Assembly: GCA_003116995.1 (NCBI GenBank)
Contig: BDSL01000035.1
Location: 1-64,000, forward strand
DNA length: 64,000 nt
Direction of reading: 5' to 3'
From: Yamagishiella unicocca
Taxonomy: Eukaryota > Chlorophyta > Chlorophyceae > Chlamydomonadales > Volvocaceae
Shown here in pieces: positions 35,156 to 47,200 of the stretch. The notes beneath the pieces were generated by a model. That model searched no databases, was not told where the DNA came from, and saw only the letters and a list, made by a program, of their open reading frames with translations. Numbering within the stretch: the stretch's first letter is position 1; every line of letters begins with the position of its first letter. A program made the position numbers and the translations under genes.

Positions 35156-38100
35156 TAGGGAGAAGTCAGTGGGAAAGACGGACCTGTATTTCACGCTGAA
35201 ACTTGTCGATTTCCAGAACGCAGAGGCTTTACACTATGAAAGCAAAATGAAAGCATTACGTGTGAACATGTACTGTAATGAGAGAAACCAGCGCTTTGCA
35301 CAGCAATCACGTTGCGAACCGTGCAAGCATGCAAGCATACCTACAACGCAGGTAAACAGCAATATTACCATCGCCCACTTAGATCGATAACCTTCCTTGA
35401 CATCATCGATGTATCTACGTCTCCGATACGGATGCAGAAGTTGCGTCGGACATTGGTAACTTGGCCCCGCCGGCAGCGGTGTATGCATGCAGTGTGGCCG
35501 GCACAGGCACAGCTGGTAGATATCTCAGGCAGCCCCGGCGTTTGAGGTAGGCGGCGCACGCAAGGGGCTCAGCTGACACGCACAGGAAGCTCAGCAGGCA
35601 CCTGTAACCGTTCAGGCGGCGGCAGCGCACGCGGACGGATACAGGCCGTGTACGTGGGGCAGAGGGCGGCGGCGCAAACAGCGCGCGCAGCAATATTTTT
35701 TGCTGCCGCGGGCGGGCATCACCTGCTAAAACCCGTAAATGGACGTACGCATTGCACGGCATTTTTTGGTGCTGTGTGTTGGGGGCGCGGACTTAATAGC
35801 GTATCGATCCTCGGGGCACGCTTTGGGGTTTTTAGTTTACCACTGCATGTACGCGCCTGTACCAAGTTGCATGTCGAACGGCCGCCGTTGCCTTCCATGG
35901 TTGGCAGGTTGGGGCTGCGGCGCCCCTCAGGGCCTGGCCTGCGCCCCGCCTGCAGGCCAGGCAATGGCCAGGCAATGGCGGAGGGACCTGCGGACTTGAC
36001 AGCGTATCGACTCTTGCGGCGCGCTTTGGAGGTCGGGAGGTACCACATTACCTCCGGTAGCACAGAGCGTTCGATGCAACGCTACACGTGCTGAATTGGC
36101 ACTGTTTGCCTAGCAACTGCTTTGTATATCTGATCTAAGTTGCGAATGTAATGTCCGCGATAAGTACCCGGTATGGGTACCCACGGGCGTGTGGCTTTCC
36201 TTGCGTACGGGCTGTCCTGAAAGTGTGCCGGAACATTGCAAATCTTTCACGGCCTACAACGTTAGCAGTAGTGGCATTATACGAAATAAATATAATGTTG
36301 CCTATCGATAGCAACAGGTCGTGCGTTGCGTTAAACTCGACACGCGTTGCCAGCAAAATTGGCACCTGGGCTCCTTTTTCTTTGTCCGGCCCTTGGATTG
36401 TGATACTCTCCGTCATTCATCACCAATCAATATAATTATACGCCGCTTTGTGAACTTCTGCAAGCGGCGCGGCAACCACCGACCCGACCCCCCGCACCCG
36501 TCCGCACCACAGGGTGACTACGACGACCCACGGGTCGCGGCCACGTGCGGGATCGTCGACAGGCGGGCCAACCTGGAGGCTCCTGAACTAGTGATTGTCG
36601 GAACTAATGGGGACATGCGTCAAACCCCAGCAGCGGTGGTGCTCTCGCCGCTCATGTGCTCCGGAAAGAGGTTATGGCTGACTCAGGGGACGGTGCGAAA
36701 GTACTATGGAACTGACGGCTAAGCCGCCATACCTAAACGGATTTCGGGGGGGCCGGGTCATGACGCGAGCTTAAACGGACGCCCTTCGATCCGCATGATT
36801 GTTCATGGATTAAGGCTGCCGTTGCAACTGTCCTAATGGCACGCTTTGCTGGGCGTTTTAGGGTAAGCAGGGTGATGGCGGTGCACGGCGGTGCGGCCCC
36901 GGCCAAGCATGGCCCTCTAGTTGGCATTTATTGCGATTAGATGCAGGGATTCGTTGTCGGCAGCATGATGACCTTCGAGGTTCGGCATGGCACATAGGCA
37001 TGCATAGCTGCCAAGGGCTAGTTGGGGTAGCAGACGCCGCCGTCGGCCTGACTTGTTACAATAGGTCCTCACCGCGCCGTTGATTCGGGATGTGTACGCT
37101 TGGATTGCCTCCGAGGCTCGCTCGCTGCCGGCACTTGGCGTGGTGGTGGAAGATCGAAGCTTTCCAGTTGCTGAGGTATATAGGGTCAAATTCTGTATAC
37201 ATCTTGTAATGAAACCGTCACGCTATTTTCAGTGGCATTATGGCAGCTCTGGGCTGGTAGGTATTGGTTGGTCTACGTCGCTCTCTTTCGCTCCCTGCCT
37301 GTCTTCGGTTAGGTTTGCGTGCCTGTGTTGCAGGCTTGCAGCATGTTACACGTTGTGAAATTGTTGTCGCAATTGGGATCTGCGCTTTCCTTAAGGGCCT
37401 TGACGAACCTACACATTCAATGGACATGCATACATCTGCATTTGGTCTCACGGCAGTGGCGGTCACCTGAGTTACACCTTGCTTACAGCGCGCCAAGCGC
37501 TGCCAAGCGTGAAGTAACTATGGCATAAGGGAAGAAGTAAGTTCCAAAGCCGCTGTGAGACGCTTTTTCCCCGGACCGCGAGAACTTGCCGCGAGAGTCA
37601 GGGTCAGTATGCAATATTTCGCCGACATACACTATTTTGCATTGTCATGCGTAAATACGGCTCGTATGGCTAGGATGAAGCCTTGGCCATGAGATCCATC
37701 GTCATCTCGCAGCTGTCGCCGTACAATGGCAACAGTTTCTCAGACATACAGTCGCACCTGTTCTTCGGTGGGTTATGGATGTAGGAATAGAGGAATGACA
37801 TTATATAGTTGTTCGCGCTGTCAAATGAATTCGTTTAAGGTGACCTGAACACGGAATTCTGCCTTGCCCTTCTGCAGGCCCTCCGACTCAGCAGCAACCT
37901 TTAAAGATGTTACAACAGACGTATTTGCAAATACTTTGGCTTCATTCCGGATGGAGGTGCGCTTGTTCGACGTCTTGCACACTCCGATCCTGCCCGGTGG
38001 GAGTGCCTAACCTTCGACTAGACTTAACCTGTTGCACTGCGTGGGTGCAATTGGGTTATATTTGTGGCTTTCTGCTGCTTCGCTCGTTAGCATGCTGCCG

Positions 38101-38611
38101 TTGTAAAGGCAAACAGGCTATGGCGTACGCTGACGTCGGCTCAACTTTCCTGGTTCGTTCGTTACTGCAGGTGCAATACTTCTGTGGATGCAATACTTAG
38201 GCAGGCACAGGTTACGATGAAACTACGCCACGGCGGCCGATAGGCGGTATGATTGCTCGGAACTTCAGGTGCCTTCATCAGGCTCAAGGTCTTGACTCAA
38301 TTACATAAATTAATGACTTTCGGCTGCTGATGCTATCCAAAGCCCATATCACGAGAGGCTCAACCCGCAGTCGAAAACGCGGCTCTGCTGGGATGACCTT
38401 GGTTTGGCCTGTGCGCTGGACCATGCCCCAATGCAACAGTACACTGAGTGCTGTTCAGTGCTTGTGCAAATGTTAAGTTGGCGACACGTGATTTGTAACC
38501 TTCAACTTCGGCCGTGGGTTGCTGTGTTCGTTTCCAAATGTCAGCCCGCGTGCGAATCCGTCCTGGTAACGTTCCCCTTGTAGTTCCCTTTCTTTCCACA
38601 GCACATACAGC
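35156..38611. other. Gene-poor stretch
   Basis: Composition is close to balanced and coding signal weak. A ~40-bp imperfect repeat occurs at about 35790-35830 and 35990-36030 (both encode AD.(I/T)AYR). A plus-strand open stretch at 36430-36722 reads FVNFCKRRGNHRPDPPHP and ANLEAPELVIVGTNGDM but has no splice partners. Nothing else was supported. Confidence 0.45.
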
Positions 38612-39190
38612 GTTGAACGCGGGTGCCAAGATCGCATTATTTTATACGTACCTCGCTGTCAGTCCGATTGCTGAATCCTAGTTTCCTCTTCCCTCGCTTT
38701 ATTTTCCTCTTAGCTTCCTTACACAGCTGCAGGACATACAGCGTACGTGGAATACCTGGCTTGGCGTACGCACGACAGCATCGATCGCACGTGCCGCCAG
38801 TCGCCGCGCGCGGCTGGGAGCCAGGCTGGCTTATTTTCCCTGGCCTTGGCGGCGGCAGGCTTCAGAGCTGGTTTTGCATTGATTCGATGACGTGTCACGC
38901 CCAGCAGCAGTCCGCTTAACGCGGGTGCAAATATCGCATTATTTTCTATCTGTCAGTCCAAGTGCTGACTCCTGGTTTCCTCTTCCTTCGCTTTCCCCCT
39001 TCGTTCATTCCACAGGACATACAGAGTACATGGAATACCTGGCTTGGTGTACTACATCATCACACGTGCCGCCATTCGCCGCGGCTGGGAGAGAGGCTGG
39101 CGTTTTTCCCTGCAGGCCGGCAGGGTACGATCGCGCGCTGGCGGCGCTGGACAGCTGGCGCTTTATCATCAGGTAGGTCTCGCCTGACTC
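38612..39190 (+). repeat. Two diverged ~300-bp copies ahead of the tandem array
   Basis: Copies at about 38612-38900 and 38918-39190 share AACGCGGGTGC, ATCGCATTATTTT, GTTTCCTCTTCC, CACAGGACATACAG and TGGAATACCTGGCTTGG. The second has acceptor CCACAG, reads YMEYLAWCTTSSHVPPFAAA and ends with GYDRALAALDSWRFIIR at donor GTAGGT, the same exon end that every unit of the array carries. Confidence 0.75.
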
Positions 39191-42100
39191 AGAGAAGCTG
39201 TAGGTCGGGGACGGAGCTGTCGGTCGGGGCCGGATAGTTGTTAGTTAGTTATTGCCGGTACCTAGCTCTATCTGCTGACCACTTCCTCATTTCAGCCCTG
39301 CTGCCTCCTTTCCGATATCCCTTCCGTTTCTGTTGCCACTTTACAGCCATCACCCGCCTCTGCCGCCGTCGCCGGACTGCCCAGTCCAGCGCCGCCGGTG
39401 GACCCATAGCAGCGTAACATAACGGCCGCACCACTACCGCCGACCGAGCCGCCGCCAGGCCCGCTTGCCGCCGACGAGATCTGCCGCCCCGAACGAAGCC
39501 GCCGTCGCACGCACCGTCCAGCCCTATCTCACGCCGTCCCTTTGATTGGGAGCCAGGTGAGTTTCTGCACTGCTTGCCGGACCGGTGCGTTGGTTGTTGT
39601 TGTAACGGTTACAGTTGGTTGTGTTAGTTGAGGTATCGGAGCAAGGCAATCGCCGTAACATGGCTGGTAGGTCGTCATGCATAGCCACACCATACGCAGC
39701 TTCAAAGCCTTCGACACGTACACACATACGGTGGCATGCGTCGCCGCCGCCAGAGCCGCCCTCTCCCTCACCGCCGCCATCCCCGCCGCCGTCTACTTCA
39801 CCGCCGCCGTCGCCACCCTCGCCGCCGCCAGAGCAGGCAGGGTACGGTACGATCTCGCGCTGGCGGCGCTGGACAGCCGGCGCTCGTACATCAGCGTGCT
39901 TGAGGTAGGCCTCGCCTGACTCAGAGAAGCTGTAGTTCGGGGACGGAGTTAGGATAGTAGCTAGGATGCCGCCTGTTGCTTGCCTGCCTGTCCACAGCGC
40001 GCGTTCTGACTTGCTCGCACCGCGTGCGGGTGCCGTGGATCGATCGGGCGGGGCAAGATAGCTGCTGCACTGTTCAGCCAGCCAGCACTTCAGCAGCCGC
40101 CAGCCAATCAACCGGCACTTCAGCCTGTCAGCCATCCGTATAGCAGCAGCCGTCATCAGCTAGCTTCCTTGCAGCAGGAAGCCAGCCTTCGGTGCTGCGG
40201 TGGTCTTGCCCCGCCCTTCGTCCCGGCGTACCCGCGATCGGTTCCAAGCCACAATTGTCGTCAAACCACCGTTGCCGTCACTTGCATATCCTGCCGCTTT
40301 AGTTCTAGCGTTCCCCATGGCTCAATAGATGTACCAATGTCGCTACATGCATACGATGGCTGGAGTACGCACTGCCGCTAACTACTGCTGCATGTCCCTA
40401 CCTCCATCCTCCGTTTTTGCCCTCCCGCCTACATCGCCCGAGGCCTCCCGCCGTACGCCACCTGCACCCCGGACGACGGAGGGACCACTACTGCGACGAT
40501 CTGTGTCTGCAAGGGCGGGCCGCCGCCGTCACCGCCGCCGTCGTCACCGCCATCATCGCCTCCATCGCCTCCGCCGCCGTCGCCGCCGTCGCTGCCTCCG
40601 CCGCCGTCGCCGCCGCCAGAGCCGCCAGAGCCGCCCTCTCCCTCACCGCCGCCATCCCCGCCGCCGTCTACTTCACCGCCGCCGTCGCCACCCTCGCCGC
40701 CGCCAGAGCAGGCAGGGTACGATCGCGCCCTGGCGGCGCTGGACAGCCGGCGCTCGTACATCAGCGTGCTTGAGGTAGGCCTCAGAGAAGCTGTAGTTCG
40801 GGGACGGAGTTAGGATAGTAGCTAGGATGCCGCCTGTTGCTTGCCTGCCTGTCCACAGCGCGCGTTCTGACTTGCTCGCACCGCGTGCGGGTGCCGTGGA
40901 TCGATCGGGCGGGGCAAGATAGCTGCTGCACTGTTCAGCCAGCCAGCACTTCAGCAGCCGCCAGCCAATCAACCGGCACTTCAGCCTGTCAGCCATCCGT
41001 ACAGCAGCAGCCGTCATCAGCTAGCTTCCTTGCAGCAGGAAGCCAGCCTTCGGTGCTGCGGTGGTCTTGCCCCGCCCTTCGTCCCGGCGTATCCGCGATC
41101 GGTTCCAAGCCACAATTGTCGTGAAACCACCGTTGCCGTCACTTGCATATCCTGCCGCTTTAGTTCTAGCGTTCCCCATGGCTCAATAGATGTACCAATG
41201 TCGCTACATGCACACGATGGCTGGAGTACGCACTGCCGCTAACTACTGCTGCATGTCCCTACCTCCATCCTCCGTTTTTGCCCTCCCGCCTACATCGCCC
41301 GAGGCCTCCCGCCGTACGCCACCTGCACCCCGGACGACGGAGGGACCACTACTGCGACGATCTGTGTCTGCAAGGGCGGGCCGCCGCCGTCACCGCCGCC
41401 GTCGTCACCGCCATCATCGCCTCTATCGCCTCCGCCGCCGTCGCCGCCGTCGCCATCGTCGCCGCCGTCGCCGCCGCCAGAGCCGCCCTCTCCCTCATCG
41501 CCGCCATCCCCGCCGCCGTCTACTTCACCGCCGCCGTCGCCACCCTCGCCACCGCCAGAGCAGGCAGGGTACGATCGCGCCCTGGCGGCGCTGGACAGCC
41601 GGCGCTCGTACATCAGCGTGCTTGAGGTAGGCCTCAGAGAAGCTGTAGTTCGGGGACGGAGTTAGGATAGTAGCTAGGATGCCGCCTGTTGCTTGCCTGC
41701 CTGTCCACAGCGCGCGTTCTGACTTGCTCGCACCGCGTGCGGGTGCCGTGGATCGATCGGGCGGGGCAAGATAGCTGCTGCACTGTTCAGCCAGCCAGCA
41801 CTTCAGCAGCCGCCAGCCAATCAACCGGCACTTCAGCCTGTCAGCCATCCGTACAGCAGCAGCCGTCATCAGCTAGCTTCCTTGCAGCAGGAAGCCAGCC
41901 TTCGGTGCTGCGGTGGTCTTGCCCCGCCCTTCGTCCCGGCGTACCCGCGATCGGTTCCAAGCCACAATTGTCGTCAAACCACCGTTGCCGTCACTTGCAT
42001 ATCCTGCCGCTTTAGTTCTAGCGTTCCCCATGGCTCAATAGATGTACCAATGTCGCTACATGCATACGATGGCTGGAGTACGCACTGCCGCTAACTACTG

Positions 42101-43790
42101 CTGCATGTCCCTACCTCCATCCTCCGTTTTTGCCCTCCCGCCTACATCGCCCGAGGCCTCCCGCCGTACGCCACCTGCACCCCGGACGACGGAGGGACCA
42201 CTACTGCGACGATCTGTGTCTGCAAGGGCGGGCCGCCGCCGTCACCGCCGCCGTCGTCACCGCCATCATCGCCTCCATCGCCTCCGCCGCCGTCGCCGCC
42301 GTCGCTGCCTCCGCCGCCGTCGCCGCCGCCAGAGCCGCCAGAGCCGCCAGAGCCGCCAGAGCCGCCCTCTCCCTCATCGCCGCCATCCCCGCCGCCGTCT
42401 ACTTCACCGCCGCCGTCGCCACCCTCGCCGCCGCCAGAGCAGGCAGGGTACGATCGCGCCCTGGCGGCGCTGGACAGCCGGCGCTCGTACATCAGCGTGC
42501 TTGAGGTAGGCCTCAGAGAAGCTGTAGTTCGGGGACGGAGTTAGGATAGTAGCTAGGATGCCGCCTGTTGCTTGCCTGCCTGTCCACAGCGCGCGTTCTG
42601 ACTTGCTCGCACCGCGTGCGGGTGCCGTGGATCGATCGGGCGGGGCAAGATAGCTGCTGCACTGTTCAGCCAGCCAGCACTTCAGCAGCCGCCAGCCAAT
42701 CAACCGGCACTTCAGCCTGTCAGCCATCCGTACAGCAGCAGCCGTCATCAGCTAGCTTCCTTGCAGCAGGAAGCCAGCCTTCGGTGCTGCGGTGGTCTTG
42801 CCCCGCCCTTCGTCCCGGCGTACCCGCGATCGGTTCCAAGCCACAATTGTCGTCAAACCACCGTTGCCGTCACTTGCATATCCTGCCGCTTTAGTTCTAG
42901 CGTTCCCCATGGCTCAATAGATGTACCAATGTCGCTACATGCATACGATGGCTGGAGTACGCACTGCCGCTAACTACTGCTGCATGTCCCTACCTCCATC
43001 CTCCGTTTTTGCCCTCCCGCCTACATCGCCCGAGGCCTCCCGCCGTACGCCACCTGCACCCCGGACGACGGAGGGACCACTACTGCGACGATCTGTGTCT
43101 GCAAGGGCGGGCCGCCGCCGTCACCGCCGCCGTCGTCACCGCCATCATCGCCTCCATCGCCTCCGCCGCCGTCGCCGCCGTCGCTGCCTCCGCCGCCGTC
43201 GCCGCCGCCAGAGCCGCCAGAGCCGCCAGAGCCGCCCTCTCCCTCACCGCCGCCATCCCCGCCGCCGTCTACTTCACCGCCGCCGTCGCCACCCTCGCCG
43301 CCGCCAGAGCAGGCAGGGTACGATCGCGCCCTGGCGGCGCTGGACAGCCGGCGCTCGTACATCAGCGTGCTTGAGGTAGGCCTCAGAGAAGCTGTAGTTC
43401 GGGGACGGAGTTAGGATAGTAGCTAGGATGCCGCCTGTTGCTTGCCTGCCTGTCCACAGCGCGCGTTCTGACTTGCTCGCACCGCGTGCGGGTGCCGTGG
43501 ATCGATCGGGCGGGGCAAGATAGCTGCTGCACTGTTCAGCCAGCCAGCACTTCAGCAGCCGCCAGCCAATCAACCGGCACTTCAGCCTGTCAGCCATCCG
43601 TATAGCAGCAGCCGTCATCAGCTAGCTTCCTTGCAGCAGGAAGCCAGCCTTCGGTGCTGCGGTGGTCTTGCCCCGCCCTTCGTCCCGGCGTACCCGCGAT
43701 CGGTTCCAAGCCACAATTGTCGTCAAACCACCGTTGCCGTCACTTGCATATCCTGCCGCTTTAGTTCTAGCGTTCCCCATGGCTCAATAG

Positions 43791-44270
43791 ATGTACCAAT
43801 GTCGCTACATGCATACGATGGCTGGAGTACGCACTGCCGCTAACTACTGCTGCATGTCCCTACCTACCTCCATCCTCCGTTTTTGCCCTCCCGCCTACAT
43901 CGCCCGAGGCCTCCCGCCGTACGCCACCTGCACCCCGGACGACGGAGGGACCACTACTGCGACGATCTGTGTCTGCAAGGGCGGGCCGCCGCCGTCACCG
44001 CCGCCGTCGTCACCGCCATCATCGCCTCTATCGCCTCCGCCGCCGTCGCCGCCGTCGCCATCGTCGCCGCCGTCGCCGCCGCCAGAGCCGCCCTCTCCCT
44101 CATCGCCGCCATCCCCGCCGCCGTCTACTTCACCGCCGCCGTCGCCACCCTCGCCACCGCCAGAGCAGGCAGGGTACGATCGCGCCCTGGCGGCGCTGGA
44201 CAGCCGGCGCTCGTACATCAGCGTGCTTGAGGTAGGCCTCAGAGAAGCTGTAGTTCGGGGACGGAGTTAG
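43791..44270 (+). CDS. Array unit 5: ATG-initiated Pro/Ser-rich ORF, 159 aa
   Basis: A 4-bp CCTA insertion at about 43865 links an upstream ATG to the Pro/Ser-rich frame, giving MYQCRYMHTMAGVRTAANYC through the PPSP repeats to SYISVLEVGLREAVVRGRS. In most units the same ATG runs into an Arg/His-rich frame instead. There is no signal peptide, so it is unclear that it is a real protein. Confidence 0.3.
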   Translation: MYQCRYMHTMAGVRTAANYCCMSLPTSILRFCPPAYIARGLPPYATCTPDDGGTTTATICVCKGGPPPSPPPSSPPSSPLSPPPPSPPSPSSPPSPPPEPPSPSSPPSPPPSTSPPPSPPSPPPEQAGYDRALAALDSRRSYISVLEVGLREAVVRGRS

Positions 44271-47200
44271 GATAGTAGCTAGGATGCCGCCTGTTGCTTG
44301 CCTGCCTGTCCACAGCGCGCGTTCTGACTTGCTCGCACCGCGTGCACGTGGATCGATCGGGCGGGGCAAGATAGCTGCTGCACTGTTCAGCCAGCCAGCA
44401 CTTCAGCAGCCGCCAGCCAATCAACCGGCACTTCAGCCTGTCAGCCATCCGTACAGCAGCAGCCGTCATCAGCTAGCTTCCTTGCAGCAGGAAGCCAGCC
44501 TTCGGTGCTGCGGTGGTCTTGCCCCGCCCTTCGTCCCGGCGTACCCGCGATCGGTTCCAAGCCACAATTGTCGTGAAACCACCGTTGCCGTCACTTGCAT
44601 ATCCTGCCGCTTTAGTTCTAGCGTTCCCCATGGCTCAATAGATGTACCAATGTCGCTACATGCATACGATGGCTGGAGTACGCACTGCCGCTAACTACTG
44701 CTGCATGTCCCTACCTCCATCCTCCGTTTTTGCCCTCCCGCCTACATCGCCCGAGGCCTCCCGCCGTACGCCACCTGCACCCCGGACGACGGAGGGACCA
44801 CTACTGCGACGATCTGTGTCTGCAAGGGCGGGCCGCCGCCGTCACCGCCGCCGTCGTCACCGCCATCATCGCCTCCATCGCCTCCGCCGCCGTCGCCGCC
44901 GTCGCCATCGTCGCCGCCGTCGCCGCCGCCAGAGCCGCCCTCTCCCTCATCGCCGCCATCCCCGCCGCCGTCTACTTCACCGCCGCCGTCGCCACCCTCG
45001 CCGCCGCCAGAGCAGGCAGGGTACGATCGCGCCCTGGCGGCGCTGGACAGCCGGCGCTCGTACATCAGCGTGCTTGAGGTAGGCCTCAGAGAAGCTGTAG
45101 TTCGGGGACGGAGTTAGGATAGTAGCTAGGATGCCGCCTGTTGCTTGCCTGCCTGTCCACAGCGCGCGTTCTGACTTGCTCGCACCGCGTGCGGGTGCCG
45201 TGGATCGATCGGGCGGGGCAAGATAGCTGCTGCACTGTTCAGCCAGCCAGCACTTCAGCAGCCGCCAGCCAATCAACCGGCACTTCAGCCTGTCAGCCAT
45301 CCGTATAGCAGCAGCCGTCATCAGCTAGCTTCCTTGCAGCAGGAAGCCAGCCTTCGGTGCTGCGGTGGTCTTGCCCCGCCCTTCGTCCCGGCGTACCCGC
45401 GATCGGTTCCAAGCCACAATTGTCGTCAAACCACCGTTGCCGTCACTTGCATATCCTGCCGCTTTAGTTCTAGCGTTCCCCATGGCTCAATAGATGTACC
45501 AATGTCGCTACATGCATACGATGGCTGGAGTACGCACTGCCGCTAACTACTGCTGCATGTCCCTACCTCCATCCTCCGTTTTTGCCCTCCCGCCTACATC
45601 GCCCGAGGCCTCCCGCCGTACGCCACCTGCACCCCGGACGACGGAGGGACCACTACTGCGACGATCTGTGTCTGCAAGGGCGGGCCGCCGCCGTCACCGC
45701 CGCCGTCGTCACCGCCATCATCGCCTCCATCGCCTCCGCCGCCGTCGCCGCCGTCGCTGCCTCCGCCGCCGTCGCCGCCGCCAGAGCCGCCAGAGCCGCC
45801 AGAGCCGCCCTCTCCCTCACCGCCGCAATCCCCGCCGCCGTCTACTTCACCGCCGCCGTCGCCACCCTCGCCGCCGCCAGAGCAGGCAGGGTACGATCGC
45901 GCCCTGGCGGCGCTGGACAGCCGGCGCTCGTACATCAGCGTGCTTGAGGTAGGCCTCAGAGAAGCTGTAGTTCGGGGACGGAGTTAGGATAGTAGCTAGG
46001 ATGCCGCCTGTTGCTTGCCTGCCTGTCCACAGCGCGCGTTCTGACTTGCTCGCACCGCGTGCGGGTGCCGTGGATCGATCGGGCGGGGCAAGATAGCTGC
46101 TGCACTGTTCAGCCAGCCAGCACTTCAGCAGCCGCCAGCCAATCAACCGGCACTTCAGCCTGTCAGCCATCCGTACAGCAGCAGCCGTCATCAGCTAGCT
46201 TCCTTGCAGCAGGAAGCCAGCCTTCGGTGCTGCGGTGGTCTTGCCCCGCCCTTCGTCCCGGCGTATCCGCGATCGGTTCCAAGCCACAATTGTCGTGAAA
46301 CCACCGTTGCCGTCACTTGCATATCCTGCCGCTTTAGTTCTAGCGTTCCCCATGGCTCAATAGATGTACCAATGTCGCTACATGCACACGATGGCTGGAG
46401 TACGCACTGCCGCTAACTACTGCTGCATGTCCCTACCTCCATCCTCCGTTTTTGCCCTCCCGCCTACATCGCCCGAGGCCTCCCGCCGTACGCCACCTGC
46501 ACCCCGGACGACGGAGGGACCACTACTGCGACGATCTGTGTCTGCAAGGGCGGGCCGCCGCCGTCACCGCCGCCGTCGTCACCGCCATCATCGCCTCTAT
46601 CGCCTCCGCCGCCGTCGCCGCCGTCGCCATCGTCGCCGCCGTCGCCGCCGCCAGAGCCGCCCTCTCCCTCATCGCCGCCATCCCCGCCGCCGTCTACTTC
46701 ACCGCCGCCGTCGCCACCCTCGCCACCGCCAGAGCAGGCAGGGTACGATCGCGCCCTGGCGGCGCTGGACAGCCGGCGCTCGTACATCAGCGTGCTTGAG
46801 GTAGGCCTCAGAGAAGCTGTAGTTCGGGGACGGAGTTAGGATAGTAGCTAGGATGCCGCCTGTTGCTTGCCTGCCTGTCCACAGCGCGCGTTCTGACTTG
46901 CTCGCACCGCGTGCGGGTGCCGTGGATCGATCGGGCGGGGCAAGATAGCTGCTGCACTGTTCAGCCAGCCAGCACTTCAGCAGCCGCCAGCCAATCAACC
47001 GGCACTTCAGCCTGTCAGCCATCCGTACAGCAGCAGCCGTCATCAGCTAGCTTCCTTGCAGCAGGAAGCCAGCCTTCGGTGCTGCGGTGGTCTTGCCCCG
47101 CCCTTCGTCCCGGCGTACCCGCGATCGGTTCCAAGCCACAATTGTCGTCAAACCACCGTTGCCGTCACTTGCATATCCTGCCGCTTTAGTTCTAGCGTTC

